From Halobacillus yeomjeoni (GTDB lineage Bacteria; Bacillota; Bacilli; Bacillales; Halobacillaceae): DNA of 51,029 nucleotides. The stretch covers positions 1-51,029 of the forward strand of contig NZ_JAIVAI010000010.1 of assembly GCF_020171525.1 (NCBI RefSeq). The letters run 5' to 3'. A model generated the notes under the pieces. It saw nothing but the letters and a program-made list of their open reading frames with translations, was not told the DNA's origin and did no database searches. Shown piece after piece: positions 11,320 through 19,562 of this stretch. A program made the translations under genes and the position numbers. How positions within the stretch are numbered: position 1 is the first letter of the stretch; every line of letters starts with the position of its first letter.

Positions 11320-11398
11320 GTGACCCACACTCCCGTTTACTGACAATTCATCTACCCTTATCCTATCACTCTTTCATAGCTAAGCAAAAAGAATACCC

Positions 11399-12319
11399 CT
11401 AGATCCAGAAGCTGAAGATAGACACCCCTAAAAACAACACCGATAAGATAGAAAAAGTGACGAGCTCTACTTTTTCCGATCCTTGCTGTTGTTTCTTTTT
11501 CCGCCTTGATGGGGGTGGAGACATGGTTCTTTTCATAAGCACAAGGGACAGGGAGTGCTTCATTTCTGATGCATGAAGATACTTTCCTTCCCAACACTGG
11601 ATAATCATTTTTTGATACGGTTTTAAAAGCGTAGAAGCAGTCAATTTATTCATCAATGTCCTGCTCGGTTTTACTCCTTTTTCAAACCTGCCGGGGTAAG
11701 CCATTTCAAGCATAATCATCGAAACAGCAAATAAATCGTAGGAGGGATCTGCTTTTCTACTTCCAAGCCCCCAATAGCCCCGATCATAGAATTCCGTATA
11801 TTCCTTGATGGCGCGCCCGAACTGTGTCACACCCCCGACATCGATTAAACGAACCCGCGAGTCCACCATCAACAAGTTATCTGTCTTCAAATCTCCGAAA
11901 GCGTACCCGGCACGATGGAGGTGCTCTAAATCACTGAGTAGTTGAAGCGCACAGATCCCCACCCACTCCCTTGATTTCCCTTTTAAAAATGACCGCAAGG
12001 CTGCCCCTTCTATGTATTCCATCACATAAAAAGGGAAGGTTTGCCGGGAAGGGTCCACCCAATCGTCTACGTCAACAAAAGAAGGTCCAAGCTTTACCCC
12101 TTGGACCTTGCCGAACTTTTTCAACATATTCACTTCCAGCATCAAGCGCGAACTATCAGATCCTATTTTAAGGGCACACTTCTCCCCTTTGGCATTCCTA
12201 CTTAAAAAAACAGTTCCACAGGCCCCTGAACCTAGTTCTTTTTCAATGATATAGCCATGCCCACTCCATTTTCCACGCACATAAGATCCCGGATATAGGT
12301 TAAAGCCCTGTTTCTTCAT
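11399..12319 (-). CDS. yabT: Membrane-tethered Hanks-type protein kinase (YabT-like)
   Basis: A 306-aa serine/threonine kinase with a C-terminal membrane anchor (about 285-305) and no extracellular domain. The glycine loop GSGACG is at 30-35, the ATP lysine at K51 (CALKIG), the catalytic loop is FGDLKTDN with D143, and the metal-binding motif is DVG (160-162) rather than DFG. The usual HRD histidine and arginine are replaced (FGD), a variant also expected in YabT-like kinases. A basic KKK stretch precedes the anchor. In B. subtilis YabT acts at sporulation and binds DNA. The gene overlaps yabS by 20 nt, and GGAG lies 9 nt before the ATG. Confidence 0.88.
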   Translation of the reverse strand: MKKQGFNLYPGSYVRGKWSGHGYIIEKELGSGACGTVFLSRNAKGEKCALKIGSDSSRLMLEVNMLKKFGKVQGVKLGPSFVDVDDWVDPSRQTFPFYVMEYIEGAALRSFLKGKSREWVGICALQLLSDLEHLHRAGYAFGDLKTDNLLMVDSRVRLIDVGGVTQFGRAIKEYTEFYDRGYWGLGSRKADPSYDLFAVSMIMLEMAYPGRFEKGVKPSRTLMNKLTASTLLKPYQKMIIQCWEGKYLHASEMKHSLSLVLMKRTMSPPPSRRKKKQQQGSEKVELVTFSILSVLFLGVSIFSFWI

Positions 12320-13037
12320 AAGGATCTACTCCATCTTGCATACTGTGAAAGAAAGGTTTTTCAGTAAATGCATATAACGCTTCCTTCAAGGCAGGACCTG
12401 TCGGTGTATATCCTCCACTTGAAATTTTAGAGAAAATCCCATGAATTTTTTCAAGCTCAGGCGTCCAATCAATCATTTTTTTGATCGTCTTTTTAGTGTC
12501 AGGAAAGACGTATACACAAAATTGATTCGACCCTGTTCTCGCATTCAAACTCAAAGAAAGGTCATATAGTGCATCTTTCACTGTAGGAAGCTTATGGTTC
12601 ATACTCGCGCTGGTGTCGACAAGGACAAGGACTTCGAGATCACAGGTTTCACCTAAGTCATCGACGACCTCTACGACTTCCGCCCGTTTATCCAAAGGTA
12701 GTTCTTCAATGGTTTGATCTTTACCGAGGATTTCTTGCAATTCTTTATTCACGACCCCTTGAATCGTCTGAGTCATGGCTTGCCTCGTCACCATTTGAAC
12801 GGTTTGGGACAAACTTTTTTGATATACAATTTGACTGATGCCTCCACCGGCTTCGGCAATCGATTCAATTTCATCAAGCCCTTGTGGCTTGCTGTGCTGC
12901 CGATCGTCGAGAACGCCAATCACATTGACCGTTACCCCCTGATTCCTAGCAAGAGCTGCAACTGCAATCGGGTCTTCTCCATGGTTGGAACATCCATCTG
13001 TCAACAGCAGTATTTGTTTTAAACGTCCTGGTTTCAT
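12300..13037 (-). CDS. yabS: VWA-domain protein (YabS-like)
   Basis: A 245-aa protein with two parts. The N-terminal part starts with ILLLTDGCSNHGEDPIAVA. The C-terminal part has a von Willebrand A fold with the metal-site motif DTSASMNHK (DxSxS). The substrate is unknown. It overlaps the kinase gene, a conserved pairing in Bacilli that suggests joint action, possibly with YabS as a partner or substrate of the kinase. That is inference. GGAGGG lies 8 nt before the ATG. No promoter or terminator is evident between spoIIE and this gene. Confidence 0.85.
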   Translation of the reverse strand: MKPGRLKQILLLTDGCSNHGEDPIAVAALARNQGVTVNVIGVLDDRQHSKPQGLDEIESIAEAGGGISQIVYQKSLSQTVQMVTRQAMTQTIQGVVNKELQEILGKDQTIEELPLDKRAEVVEVVDDLGETCDLEVLVLVDTSASMNHKLPTVKDALYDLSLSLNARTGSNQFCVYVFPDTKKTIKKMIDWTPELEKIHGIFSKISSGGYTPTGPALKEALYAFTEKPFFHSMQDGVDPYEETGL

Positions 13038-13101
13038 ATGTCCATCCCTCCTGTTTCGTTATCACCATAATCGCCGAAAAGAGGAATTTATATACGTTGC
13101 C

Positions 13102-15549
13102 TCAGGCTTGTTTTTTCTCTGTTGGTATGGAAGACCATGCCGGCATATAACGATCAATTCGAGCGACCAAAATCGTCATGTCGTCGATGATCGACCCTGA
13201 TTGTGTTCTGATCACTTCTTCTAACAGGACATCAGCAATCACTTGCGGATCTTTACTAGGAATTTCTCTAATCTTGCGTTTTAACCACATTTCCATGTTT
13301 TCAACGTACTTGGGACCTTCGATAATCCCATCACTCATCATGATCAGCAGATCCCCTGCTTTTAACTGTTCGCTCGTCATGTCCACATCTACCTCCGGAA
13401 TGATCCCCATCGGCAAATTCCCGGACTCAATTGTAAAGATTTGATCTCCTCTCTTTATGAAGCTTGGGGTGCTTCCGACTTTCACAAATTTTGATGTGGC
13501 TTGATGAAGATCGATGACAGCCAAATCCAATGTTGAAAAAATTTCATCATTGCTCCGTAAAGAAAGAATGGAATTGATTGATTGGATCGCAACGGATTCT
13601 TGAATTCCGGATTGAAGAATCTGTTTCAATAACCTCAACGTCTCCACGCTTTCTTCATGCGCACGTTCGCCGTTTCCCATACCATCGCTTATCGCCAGGG
13701 CATATTTTCCCCTCCCCAATTCCATCATGGTGTAGCTGTCTCCAGATATGAACCCTCCCCCTTTAGCTGCATGCGCTACGCCGGTTTCAATGGAATAATG
13801 TTTGGCCGATCCAAAATTCAAATAACAACGCCCGTGCGGATATGGAGTAATTTCCTCCATTGTCACTACAATTGATTCTCCTAAAATATCCGAAAGTACA
13901 GGGGCGATGACTTTCGCGCCTTCCCCTCGATAATTATCAATCTCTACAATTAATTCCAAATCCATATTCCCCGGGTCCAGGGAATAGATTTCTAACTTCT
14001 GGATCACCATCCCCATTCGTTCCAGAGCATGATAAATAATCTGCTCCTTCTTTTCATGATGCTCTCTTTCTTTAACTATTTCCTGCGCAAAATTACTCAT
14101 CACATCTGAAACGCCCTGAAGCTGCTCTGCTACGAACTTGCGACTCTCCATTACTTGTTTTTTCAATTGTTTGTTCGCATGGTAGAAAGACAGCTCGTGT
14201 TTCATCGTATCTATTAACTTTTGAGATTTTACGCAATGGTCTTCCACGTTCTTACGGACAATCCGATTAGGCTCTCCTTTCTCATCGATTTCGGTCATCA
14301 ATTCGGTCATCATATCGTGGGTTTGATCGAACAGGTTAACCCAGCATTTCTCCTTCTTAAAACAGGACTGACAGGTCTTTTCTGTGACATGGCTGAGAAA
14401 ATAGTCCACTTCCTCTTCTTCAGCAGTTTCAGGAGGGACCGGTTCTATATGAGTGAAACTTTTGGATAACGCTTGAAAAACCTCTGAAAATTTCCCCACT
14501 CGTACGGCTGTTACATCACGCACCTTTTGTAAATATTTTTGTTGTTCCGACTGATGTTCATCTGTTCCAGGAACATAACGCGATAATTTACCCACCAAAG
14601 AATTGGGGGTCAATAGAAAAAAGATCACAGCTAGAGCTGAGGCAATCACAGAAGACGGCAGACTTGCCCCGTTATTTACATAAAAGCCGATCAATAATGT
14701 ACCGACAATCAGCCCGGCACTCACCCCCACTTTTTTCCCCTCTTTTAATAACCCGCCTAATAAGCCTGAAAACGCAAGCAGGCTCATCTGATAGATATGG
14801 TCCATATTCGATAAACTCAACACCAGGCCTGTAACCACACCAACAGTCGAACCGATGGCTGCTCCCGCAATATAGGCAAGAAGGATGACTAAATACCTGG
14901 CGAATACATCGACGACCGCAACGCCTTGTATCTCCCAGCCGATCATGCCGGTCAATACGGAGGCTAATAATATGATTAAGCAGACAATCTCCTCATTTTT
15001 TAAAGTAGGATGATATCTTTGTGGTGATAATAAAGGGAGACTCTGCATAAATATTAGTACTAGTATGAAACTGAGAACCCCTTCTGCAACCAGTAATGTA
15101 AGTTCATAGAGCTGCCAACGGTCAAGGAGGGCCAGACTGACCGTTCGGGGTATAAAGCATGCAAGGAGCGCGAGCATCGGTAACCATTTCTGGGGGTGAC
15201 TTGTTCTGGACAGCCCCAGACTTAAGAGCAAAAAAGTCGCCGACGCTCCTAACACGAAACCCGCATGGCTGTAACTATATGTAGAAGCCCCCGCGGCCAT
15301 CATGATTGTAACTGGAATGATCAATGGCCTTTTCATCCACCAGATCACTGCTAAAAACGCTACACTGAATGGAGCCATAGAAGATAAAATGATAGCTCTT
15401 CCTAATAAAACCGACAGCACCATGTGGAAGACCCCTTTTTCCACCATGAACGTAAAAAGGTTTCCTGATACCTTTTGTAACCCCTTGCTGACATTAGACT
15501 GTTTCAGTGTGGTCTTACGATCTTCTCGCTTGGTCAACGTTCCTAACAT
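13102..15549 (-). CDS. spoIIE: Stage II sporulation protein E, membrane PP2C phosphatase
   Basis: Dephosphorylates the anti-anti-sigma factor SpoIIAA and so activates sigma-F in the forespore; it also interacts with FtsZ at the polar septum. The protein is 815 aa, near the family length. The first ~330 residues are a polytopic membrane region of about ten hydrophobic segments, followed by a regulatory middle region with CQSCFKKEKCW. A PP2C-type domain has metal-binding SDGMGNG at 621-627, MSDGIIEG and IDDMTIL. The ATG is preceded by AAAGGAG. Its promoter has the atypical 21-bp spacing known for Spo0A-activated promoters. Confidence 0.97.
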   Translation of the reverse strand: MLGTLTKREDRKTTLKQSNVSKGLQKVSGNLFTFMVEKGVFHMVLSVLLGRAIILSSMAPFSVAFLAVIWWMKRPLIIPVTIMMAAGASTYSYSHAGFVLGASATFLLLSLGLSRTSHPQKWLPMLALLACFIPRTVSLALLDRWQLYELTLLVAEGVLSFILVLIFMQSLPLLSPQRYHPTLKNEEIVCLIILLASVLTGMIGWEIQGVAVVDVFARYLVILLAYIAGAAIGSTVGVVTGLVLSLSNMDHIYQMSLLAFSGLLGGLLKEGKKVGVSAGLIVGTLLIGFYVNNGASLPSSVIASALAVIFFLLTPNSLVGKLSRYVPGTDEHQSEQQKYLQKVRDVTAVRVGKFSEVFQALSKSFTHIEPVPPETAEEEEVDYFLSHVTEKTCQSCFKKEKCWVNLFDQTHDMMTELMTEIDEKGEPNRIVRKNVEDHCVKSQKLIDTMKHELSFYHANKQLKKQVMESRKFVAEQLQGVSDVMSNFAQEIVKEREHHEKKEQIIYHALERMGMVIQKLEIYSLDPGNMDLELIVEIDNYRGEGAKVIAPVLSDILGESIVVTMEEITPYPHGRCYLNFGSAKHYSIETGVAHAAKGGGFISGDSYTMMELGRGKYALAISDGMGNGERAHEESVETLRLLKQILQSGIQESVAIQSINSILSLRSNDEIFSTLDLAVIDLHQATSKFVKVGSTPSFIKRGDQIFTIESGNLPMGIIPEVDVDMTSEQLKAGDLLIMMSDGIIEGPKYVENMEMWLKRKIREIPSKDPQVIADVLLEEVIRTQSGSIIDDMTILVARIDRYMPAWSSIPTEKKQA

Positions 15550-15563
15550 TTGTACATCACTCC

Positions 15564-15613
15564 TTTGTTATTTCATTCATTAAACCACAGCCTGGACAAG
15601 CATTTTGTCAAAA
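15564..15613 (-). promoter_or_regulatory. spoIIE promoter with 21-bp spacer and Spo0A-box-like site
   Basis: On the minus strand TTGACA and TTTAAT are separated by 21 bp, just before the AAAGGAG of spoIIE. The B. subtilis spoIIE promoter is known for the same long spacing and for dependence on phosphorylated Spo0A. The -35 is embedded in TTTTGTCAAAA (plus strand 15603-15613), one base from a 0A box (TGTCGAA). A further near-box, TGTAGAA, lies upstream near 15672-15678. Confidence 0.7.
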
Positions 15614-15764
15614 CAACAAGAGAGCAGAAACAAAAACTTCGATGCTATTTTCATAGACCGCATCGATTTCTACAAAATCTACCTCCCCACTTACCTTCTT
15701 ACCTTAAAAACCCCCTTGTTTCCCTATCGAAATTTACATAATAGTCTGATTATTTTATTTTGTG

Positions 15765-15793
15765 TTGACACTTTTTCAATCATGATGTACTAT
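15765..15793 (+). promoter_or_regulatory. Sigma-A promoter of the tRNA-Met/tRNA-Glu unit
   Basis: TTGACA (15765-15770), a 17-bp spacer and TACTAT (15788-15793), about 35 nt upstream of tRNA-Met. It faces away from spoIIE. Confidence 0.85.
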
Positions 15794-15827
15794 ATTTCTT
15801 GTGACTTTGAGAAAACATTATTCAAAT

Positions 15828-15904
15828 GGCGGTGTAGCTCAGCTGGCTAGAGCGTACGGTTCATACCCGTGAGGTCGGGGGTTCGATCCCCTCCGCCGCT
15901 ACCA
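15828..15904 (+). tRNA. tRNA-Met (CAU anticodon, elongator type)
   Basis: A cloverleaf is readable: acceptor GGCGGTG, D-arm GCTCAGCTGGCTAGAGC, anticodon CAT in GGTTCATACC, T-arm GGGGGTTCGATCCCC, and an encoded CCA end. As I recall it, the sequence is the same as trnSL-Met1 of B. subtilis, which lies at the same place next to spoIIE. The first acceptor pair is G-U, not the unpaired C-A of initiators. Confidence 0.95.
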
Positions 15905-15923
15905 TTATTTTTTTATCGTTACT

Positions 15924-15995
15924 GGCCCGTTGGTCAAGTGGTTAAGACACCGCCCTTTCACGGCGGTAACACGGGTTCGAATCCCGTACGGGTCA
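15924..15995 (+). tRNA. tRNA-Glu (UUC anticodon)
   Basis: Acceptor GGCCCGT pairs with ACGGGTC. The anticodon loop is CCTTTCACG with TTC, and the T-arm is ACGGGTTCGAATCCCGT. The discriminator is A, followed by TCA rather than CCA, so the 3' CCA must be added enzymatically. It lies 19 nt after tRNA-Met and shares its promoter and terminator. Confidence 0.95.
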
Positions 15996-16012
15996 TCAAA
16001 AAGCATTCTTGT

Positions 16013-16055
16013 CCAAAAAACGCCTTTCTCTCATTGAGAAAGGCGTTTTTTTATA
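16013..16055 (+). terminator. Bidirectional terminator after the tRNA pair
   Basis: AAAAAACGCCTTTCTC, loop TCATT, then GAGAAAGGCGTTTTTTT. It has A and T runs on both sides, so it can also end transcripts of the convergent aminotransferase gene on the minus strand. Confidence 0.9.
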
Positions 16056-16138
16056 TCCTCATCCACCCATCAAGAGCAGCATTGTAGACTTTTTAGAGAC
16101 TGATAAGGAAAGAACCATCGGCAGTTGAAGTGATTGAA

Positions 16139-17527
16139 TCAGAAAATACGTTTTGTATATGTGTCTTTCATACCGATAATCGCTTTTTCATGTGCTTTTA
16201 TGGTGAAGTCAAGATCCTGTTCATCATGGACAGTAGATAGAGAGTATCGATTAAGAGGTTTACTGTATACACCAAACTTCAACACCCGTTCATCGATTCG
16301 TTTCCTTACATTCAAATCTGCTTTTTTCATATCCCGATAGTTTTCAATGTCTCTATCTGTCATAACGATATTGAAGATGCTGCCAAGACCTATCGTCTGC
16401 ATCGGGAGATCATAATGAAGGTATAGGGCCTCTAATTCATTTCTAAGTATGTCTGTAGTATCAAACAGATTTCTCATGACACCTTCTTTTTCCAGTACTT
16501 CGATCGTAGCTAATCCAGCTGCAAGAACTAAAGGGTGCCCGTTATACGTTCCACTATGGAACAGCCCTCTTTCGGAAGAAGGCTGTCTTCCACCGGCAGA
16601 AAGAAGGTCCTGCCCGTCAGGAGAAAGCAATGCCATCATATCCTTCCGACCGCCAACCGCCCCCACCGGAAATCCTCCTCCTAAAACCTTTCCTAATGCC
16701 GTGAGATCCGGAGTGATCTTATAAAGTTCTTGAGCACCACCGACTGAGAGGCGAAAACCGGTTTTCACTTCATCAAAAATTAATACGATGCCCAACTCTT
16801 TAGTTATATCCCTAAGACCCTGCATGAATGCTTGGTGAGCAGGAATAAACCCTCCCTGGACAGGTTCAACAATGACCGCCGCTAATTCTTCAGCATTTTC
16901 TCTCAAAAGGTTTTTGGTGGCTTCCAAGTCATTGAATGGGAGGACTATAGTATGGTTCGTATAATAATCAGGAATTCCCTTTGATTCAGGTATCGTTTCC
17001 GGACGGTCTGCGGCACCCGCTTCCCCAGGGGCAGGCTGTATGCTGAAAAGCACTTGGTCGTATCCACCATGATAATGCCCCTCAAACTTAGCCACCTTGG
17101 ATCTTCCTGTAAAGGCTGAAGCGACCCGTAAAGCGAGCATGGTAGCTTCTAACCCTGAGTTCGTAAAACGTACACTATCAATCCCCCTGTAGAGAGAAAT
17201 TAATTTCTCTGCCATGACCGTCTCTATTTCATGCGGCGTACCGAATACTGGTGTACCTGCCGCCGACCATTGATCGATCACAGCTTCATATACAGCCGGA
17301 TGACCATGCCCCAAAATCAATGCACCATAACACAGGAGGTAGTCTACATATGAATGGTTATCAGCATCATAGAGTTTACTTCCCTTACCCTTCTTCATGA
17401 ATAGAGGGTGGGGAGAAAAGTGCTTGATGTTCGCTGTCACACCTCCTGGAATAGAAAGCTTTGCCCTTTCATATAACTCCGCTGAACGGTTTGTTTTATA
17501 ATGTGATCGATCAAGCTGTTCACGCAA
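16139..17527 (-). CDS. Class III PLP aminotransferase, glutamate-1-semialdehyde aminomutase-like
   Basis: A 462-aa fold-type I aminotransferase. It shows the N-terminal RAKLSIPGGV segment, the SGLEATMLALRVA cofactor-phosphate region, GHYHGGYDQVLF, VEPVQGG, the PLP-aspartate motif IFDEVKTGFR and the catalytic lysine in LTALGKVLGGGFPVGAVGG (near residue 277). It resembles GSA aminomutase (HemL), but the active-site context does not settle whether it makes aminolevulinate or transaminates another substrate. The start is TTG, with GGAGG 8 nt upstream. It sits alone between yabR and the tRNA pair, with terminators on both sides. I do not know it from this place in B. subtilis, so a lineage-specific insertion is likely. 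Confidence 0.85.
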   Translation of the reverse strand: MREQLDRSHYKTNRSAELYERAKLSIPGGVTANIKHFSPHPLFMKKGKGSKLYDADNHSYVDYLLCYGALILGHGHPAVYEAVIDQWSAAGTPVFGTPHEIETVMAEKLISLYRGIDSVRFTNSGLEATMLALRVASAFTGRSKVAKFEGHYHGGYDQVLFSIQPAPGEAGAADRPETIPESKGIPDYYTNHTIVLPFNDLEATKNLLRENAEELAAVIVEPVQGGFIPAHQAFMQGLRDITKELGIVLIFDEVKTGFRLSVGGAQELYKITPDLTALGKVLGGGFPVGAVGGRKDMMALLSPDGQDLLSAGGRQPSSERGLFHSGTYNGHPLVLAAGLATIEVLEKEGVMRNLFDTTDILRNELEALYLHYDLPMQTIGLGSIFNIVMTDRDIENYRDMKKADLNVRKRIDERVLKFGVYSKPLNRYSLSTVHDEQDLDFTIKAHEKAIIGMKDTYTKRIF

Positions 17528-17622
17528 GCGTATGACCTCCGAATCTCTGCTTGAATTTACTTCTTCAACTAATCATATGATACGGCCTGTCCAATCATTC
17601 GGCAGAAGAAAAAGCTTCTGGC

Positions 17623-17655
17623 AAGAAAAAAAGCAGACCCTTTTGGGTCTGCTTC
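17623..17655 (-). terminator. Terminator of yabR
   Basis: GCAGACCC, loop AAAA, GGGTCTGC, then a run of seven T on the minus strand (arms 17645-17652 and 17633-17640). Confidence 0.92.
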
Positions 17656-17700
17656 TCATATAGTTAAATGCACATTTTACTCATTGTCCTAGACAGCAAG

Positions 17701-18087
17701 CTATCCTCTTTTAGCACCTCGACCTCCACGTTTGGATTCTGTGTGCTTTTTAAGTGATGCTAAGCGGTCTTCGCTGTCCTTCATAAAACGGTTCATCTTC
17801 TGTTCAAATGATTCAGCCGGTTTACGAGGCTTTTGCGGGCGACGACCTTGGTTTTCTTTTGCTTTTTTGATGGACAAACCAATCTTACCATCATCTCCGA
17901 CATTAATAACTTTCACCTGCACCTCGTCACCTTGGCTCAAGTGTTCGTTAATGTCTTTAACGTAGTTGTCGGCAACTTCACTAATGTGAACGAGACCAGT
18001 CTTCCCATCAGGAAGCTCAACGAACGCCCCGAAATTAGTAATTCCTGTTACCTTACCCTGCAGCTTGCTGCCTACTTCAATTGACAT
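17701..18087 (-). CDS. yabR: S1-domain RNA-binding protein (YabR)
   Basis: A 128-aa protein with one S1 RNA-binding domain filling residues 1-75: EVGSKLQGKVTGITNFGAFVEL, then GLVHISEVADNYVKD, then VKVINVGDDGKIGLSIKKA. A basic, low-complexity tail follows (QGRRPQKPRKPAE and a C-terminal KRGGRGAKRG), probably for RNA contact. It follows divIC by about 75 nt, the usual order in Bacilli. Its precise role is not established; general RNA binding is all the sequence supports. Confidence 0.92.
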   Translation of the reverse strand: MSIEVGSKLQGKVTGITNFGAFVELPDGKTGLVHISEVADNYVKDINEHLSQGDEVQVKVINVGDDGKIGLSIKKAKENQGRRPQKPRKPAESFEQKMNRFMKDSEDRLASLKKHTESKRGGRGAKRG

Positions 18088-18162
18088 AAAAAAAATGCTC
18101 CTCCTTAAAGTTTCGATAAATAGATCCTTCTTACATATTATATATAAGCTATGAAAAGAGTG

Positions 18163-18546
18163 TCAATATGAGGGATCCTCATTAGGGATTTTAAAGATAA
18201 TTTCGCCTTCTTTCGAGAAGAAATAATTGGTTCTCGCAATCTGTAGAACATATTCTTCATTATTCAAAAGCTCAATTTCCTGTTTCAAATCCTTTTCCTC
18301 TTTCTTCAAAGCGTCCATGTCCTGCTGCAACTGCTGATACTGCTCATGCTTTTGTGAATATAAGGACTGTTGCTGATAGTGATAAACACCCATGACACCA
18401 GCTATGATTGTCAAAATCAGGGCAAACGACACCAGACGGCGAACGAGCCGCTTCTTTCTTCTCTGATGTCGCTCCATATAAGCATCATAGTGCTTCATGT
18501 ATGTAGAATCTAAGCGCGCTACCGACTCCGGTTGTTTTTTTGCCAT
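18163..18546 (-). CDS. divIC: Septum-formation initiator DivIC
   Basis: Bitopic divisome protein that partners with FtsL and DivIB. A basic cytoplasmic N-terminus (RHQRRKKRLVRR) is followed by one membrane segment (about residues 38-58). A coiled coil then extends through QQLQQDMDALKKEEKDLKQEIELL, ending in the NYFFSKEGEIIFKIP region. I chose the ATG at 18546 (MAKKQPESV, 127 aa, close to the B. subtilis length), with GGAGG 11 nt upstream. A longer start at 18591 would overlap yabQ by 28 nt and add an unrelated N-terminus. Confidence 0.94.
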   Translation of the reverse strand: MAKKQPESVARLDSTYMKHYDAYMERHQRRKKRLVRRLVSFALILTIIAGVMGVYHYQQQSLYSQKHEQYQQLQQDMDALKKEEKDLKQEIELLNNEEYVLQIARTNYFFSKEGEIIFKIPNEDPSY

Positions 18547-18563
18547 GAAAAGTCCCGCCTCCT

Positions 18564-19157
18564 TCACTTCTTGTAAAGTTTTTTCACCCATGTGCTCAAA
18601 GTATTCTTCATTTTACCTAAAAAACCTGCTATTTGCCTTAAGTGTTTTTTCATGCTTTTCGGCAGCAATCGCCAAATCAATCTCAAAACTAGCTTAATAG
18701 GATAAAATGCGACAAGAAATATTATTATTATACCCTTTAAAAGTATCTTATAAACGACAAGAAGTAAAGAAAAAATTAGGAAAATGATGGATTTCACAGG
18801 CCACACGACAAAGTAATAAAAAGTTTTTTTCACAATCCTGTATATCGCCATACAAAACTTGATGAGGAACTCAAGTATATTTAAGTAGATGGGCTGAAGC
18901 ATGGCACGATATGCTGAAAAACCACAGACTAAAGCGATAAAAACATAGACTCGTAACTCTCCATAATTGGCCAGGTAAAGAATATAAAATAGAAAAGCCG
19001 CTTGAAACAACCAAAAACCCAGTTGATAAATGATTTCAAGCCAGCTCTTTTTATTTCTTTTATAAAATAATCGTTCAAATGTATCCAGGGAAGCTCCTAC
19101 GAACATACCTCCCCCGATCATAGACAAAATAGTAATAAACTGGGTTGTGAGGGTCAT
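18564..19157 (-). CDS. yabQ: Spore cortex biosynthesis membrane protein YabQ
   Basis: A 197-aa polytopic membrane protein. Hydrophobic segments fall roughly at residues 5-23, 43-62, 70-87 and in two or three segments from 110 to 165. A basic C-terminus follows. The family is needed for spore cortex formation in B. subtilis, where it is made under sigma-E. The start codon overlaps the yabP stop (ATGA) and has no good ribosome site of its own, so it is probably translated by coupling with yabP. Confidence 0.9.
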   Translation of the reverse strand: MTLTTQFITILSMIGGGMFVGASLDTFERLFYKRNKKSWLEIIYQLGFWLFQAAFLFYILYLANYGELRVYVFIALVCGFSAYRAMLQPIYLNILEFLIKFCMAIYRIVKKTFYYFVVWPVKSIIFLIFSLLLVVYKILLKGIIIIFLVAFYPIKLVLRLIWRLLPKSMKKHLRQIAGFLGKMKNTLSTWVKKLYKK

Positions 19158-19456
19158 TTGAACAACTTGCTAAATAAACCTTTAGCTTTATCCCCTTGGT
19201 GTTCGTCCAAGTAAGTCATTTCATGAACTTTACCCTTGATTGAAACCACACCTGAATCCAGATCCAAGTTCTTCATTTGCAAGTTTTGGCCTCGAATCAC
19301 CAAATAACCCATTGAAGTTTGCAATAGGAACTCTTCACTGTCGAAGCTGTCGACTTCTTTGACTCCGGAGATTTCTATATTTCTTCTGTTCCACATCTGC
19401 ACATTGTGTTCGATTTGTTGTTGATTTCTTGATTGGTTATTATCGTAAGCTTGCAT
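19154..19456 (-). CDS. yabP: Sporulation protein YabP
   Basis: A 100-aa protein of the YabP/YqfC family. It is required with YabQ for cortex formation, acting in the mother cell. Conserved segments are ISGVKEVDSFDSEEFLLQTSMGYLVIRG, MKNLDLDSGVVSIKGKVHEMTYLDE and the GLFSKLFK end. I chose the ATG at 19456 with GGAGG 9 nt upstream. A TTG three codons earlier is less likely. It is separated from yabO by a terminator, so it must have its own promoter. That region holds a 22-bp near-perfect direct repeat. Confidence 0.92.
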   Translation of the reverse strand: MQAYDNNQSRNQQQIEHNVQMWNRRNIEISGVKEVDSFDSEEFLLQTSMGYLVIRGQNLQMKNLDLDSGVVSIKGKVHEMTYLDEHQGDKAKGLFSKLFK

Positions 19457-19474
19457 CCGACCCAACCTCCTTCT

Positions 19475-19526
19475 CTAGTACAAGCTATGTCAGAAAAGGA
19501 GGGGTTAGAACAAGCAAAGTCAGAAA
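19475..19526 (-). repeat. Direct repeat pair upstream of yabP
   Basis: Two copies of a ~22-bp unit (plus strand TAGTACAAGCTATGTCAGAAA at 19476-19496 and TAGAACAAGCAAAGTCAGAAA at 19506-19526) are offset by 30 bp, matching at 18 of 21 positions. They fill the space between the yabO terminator and the yabP ribosome site. They may be duplicated regulatory DNA. Confidence 0.75.
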
Positions 19527-19557
19527 CGAAAAAACCACTGCGTAAAAAGCAGTGGCA
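19526..19557 (-). terminator. Terminator of yabO
   Basis: Minus strand CCACTGC, loop TTTTTAC, GCAGTGG, then TTTTTT. It starts 6 nt after the yabO stop codon. Confidence 0.9.
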
Positions 19558-19562
19558 ATCCA

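Noticed and set aside
15828-15995. tRNA 3' end as an integration att site
   Set aside because: No second copy of the tRNA 3' sequence is visible around the aminotransferase gene, and there is no integrase in the window.
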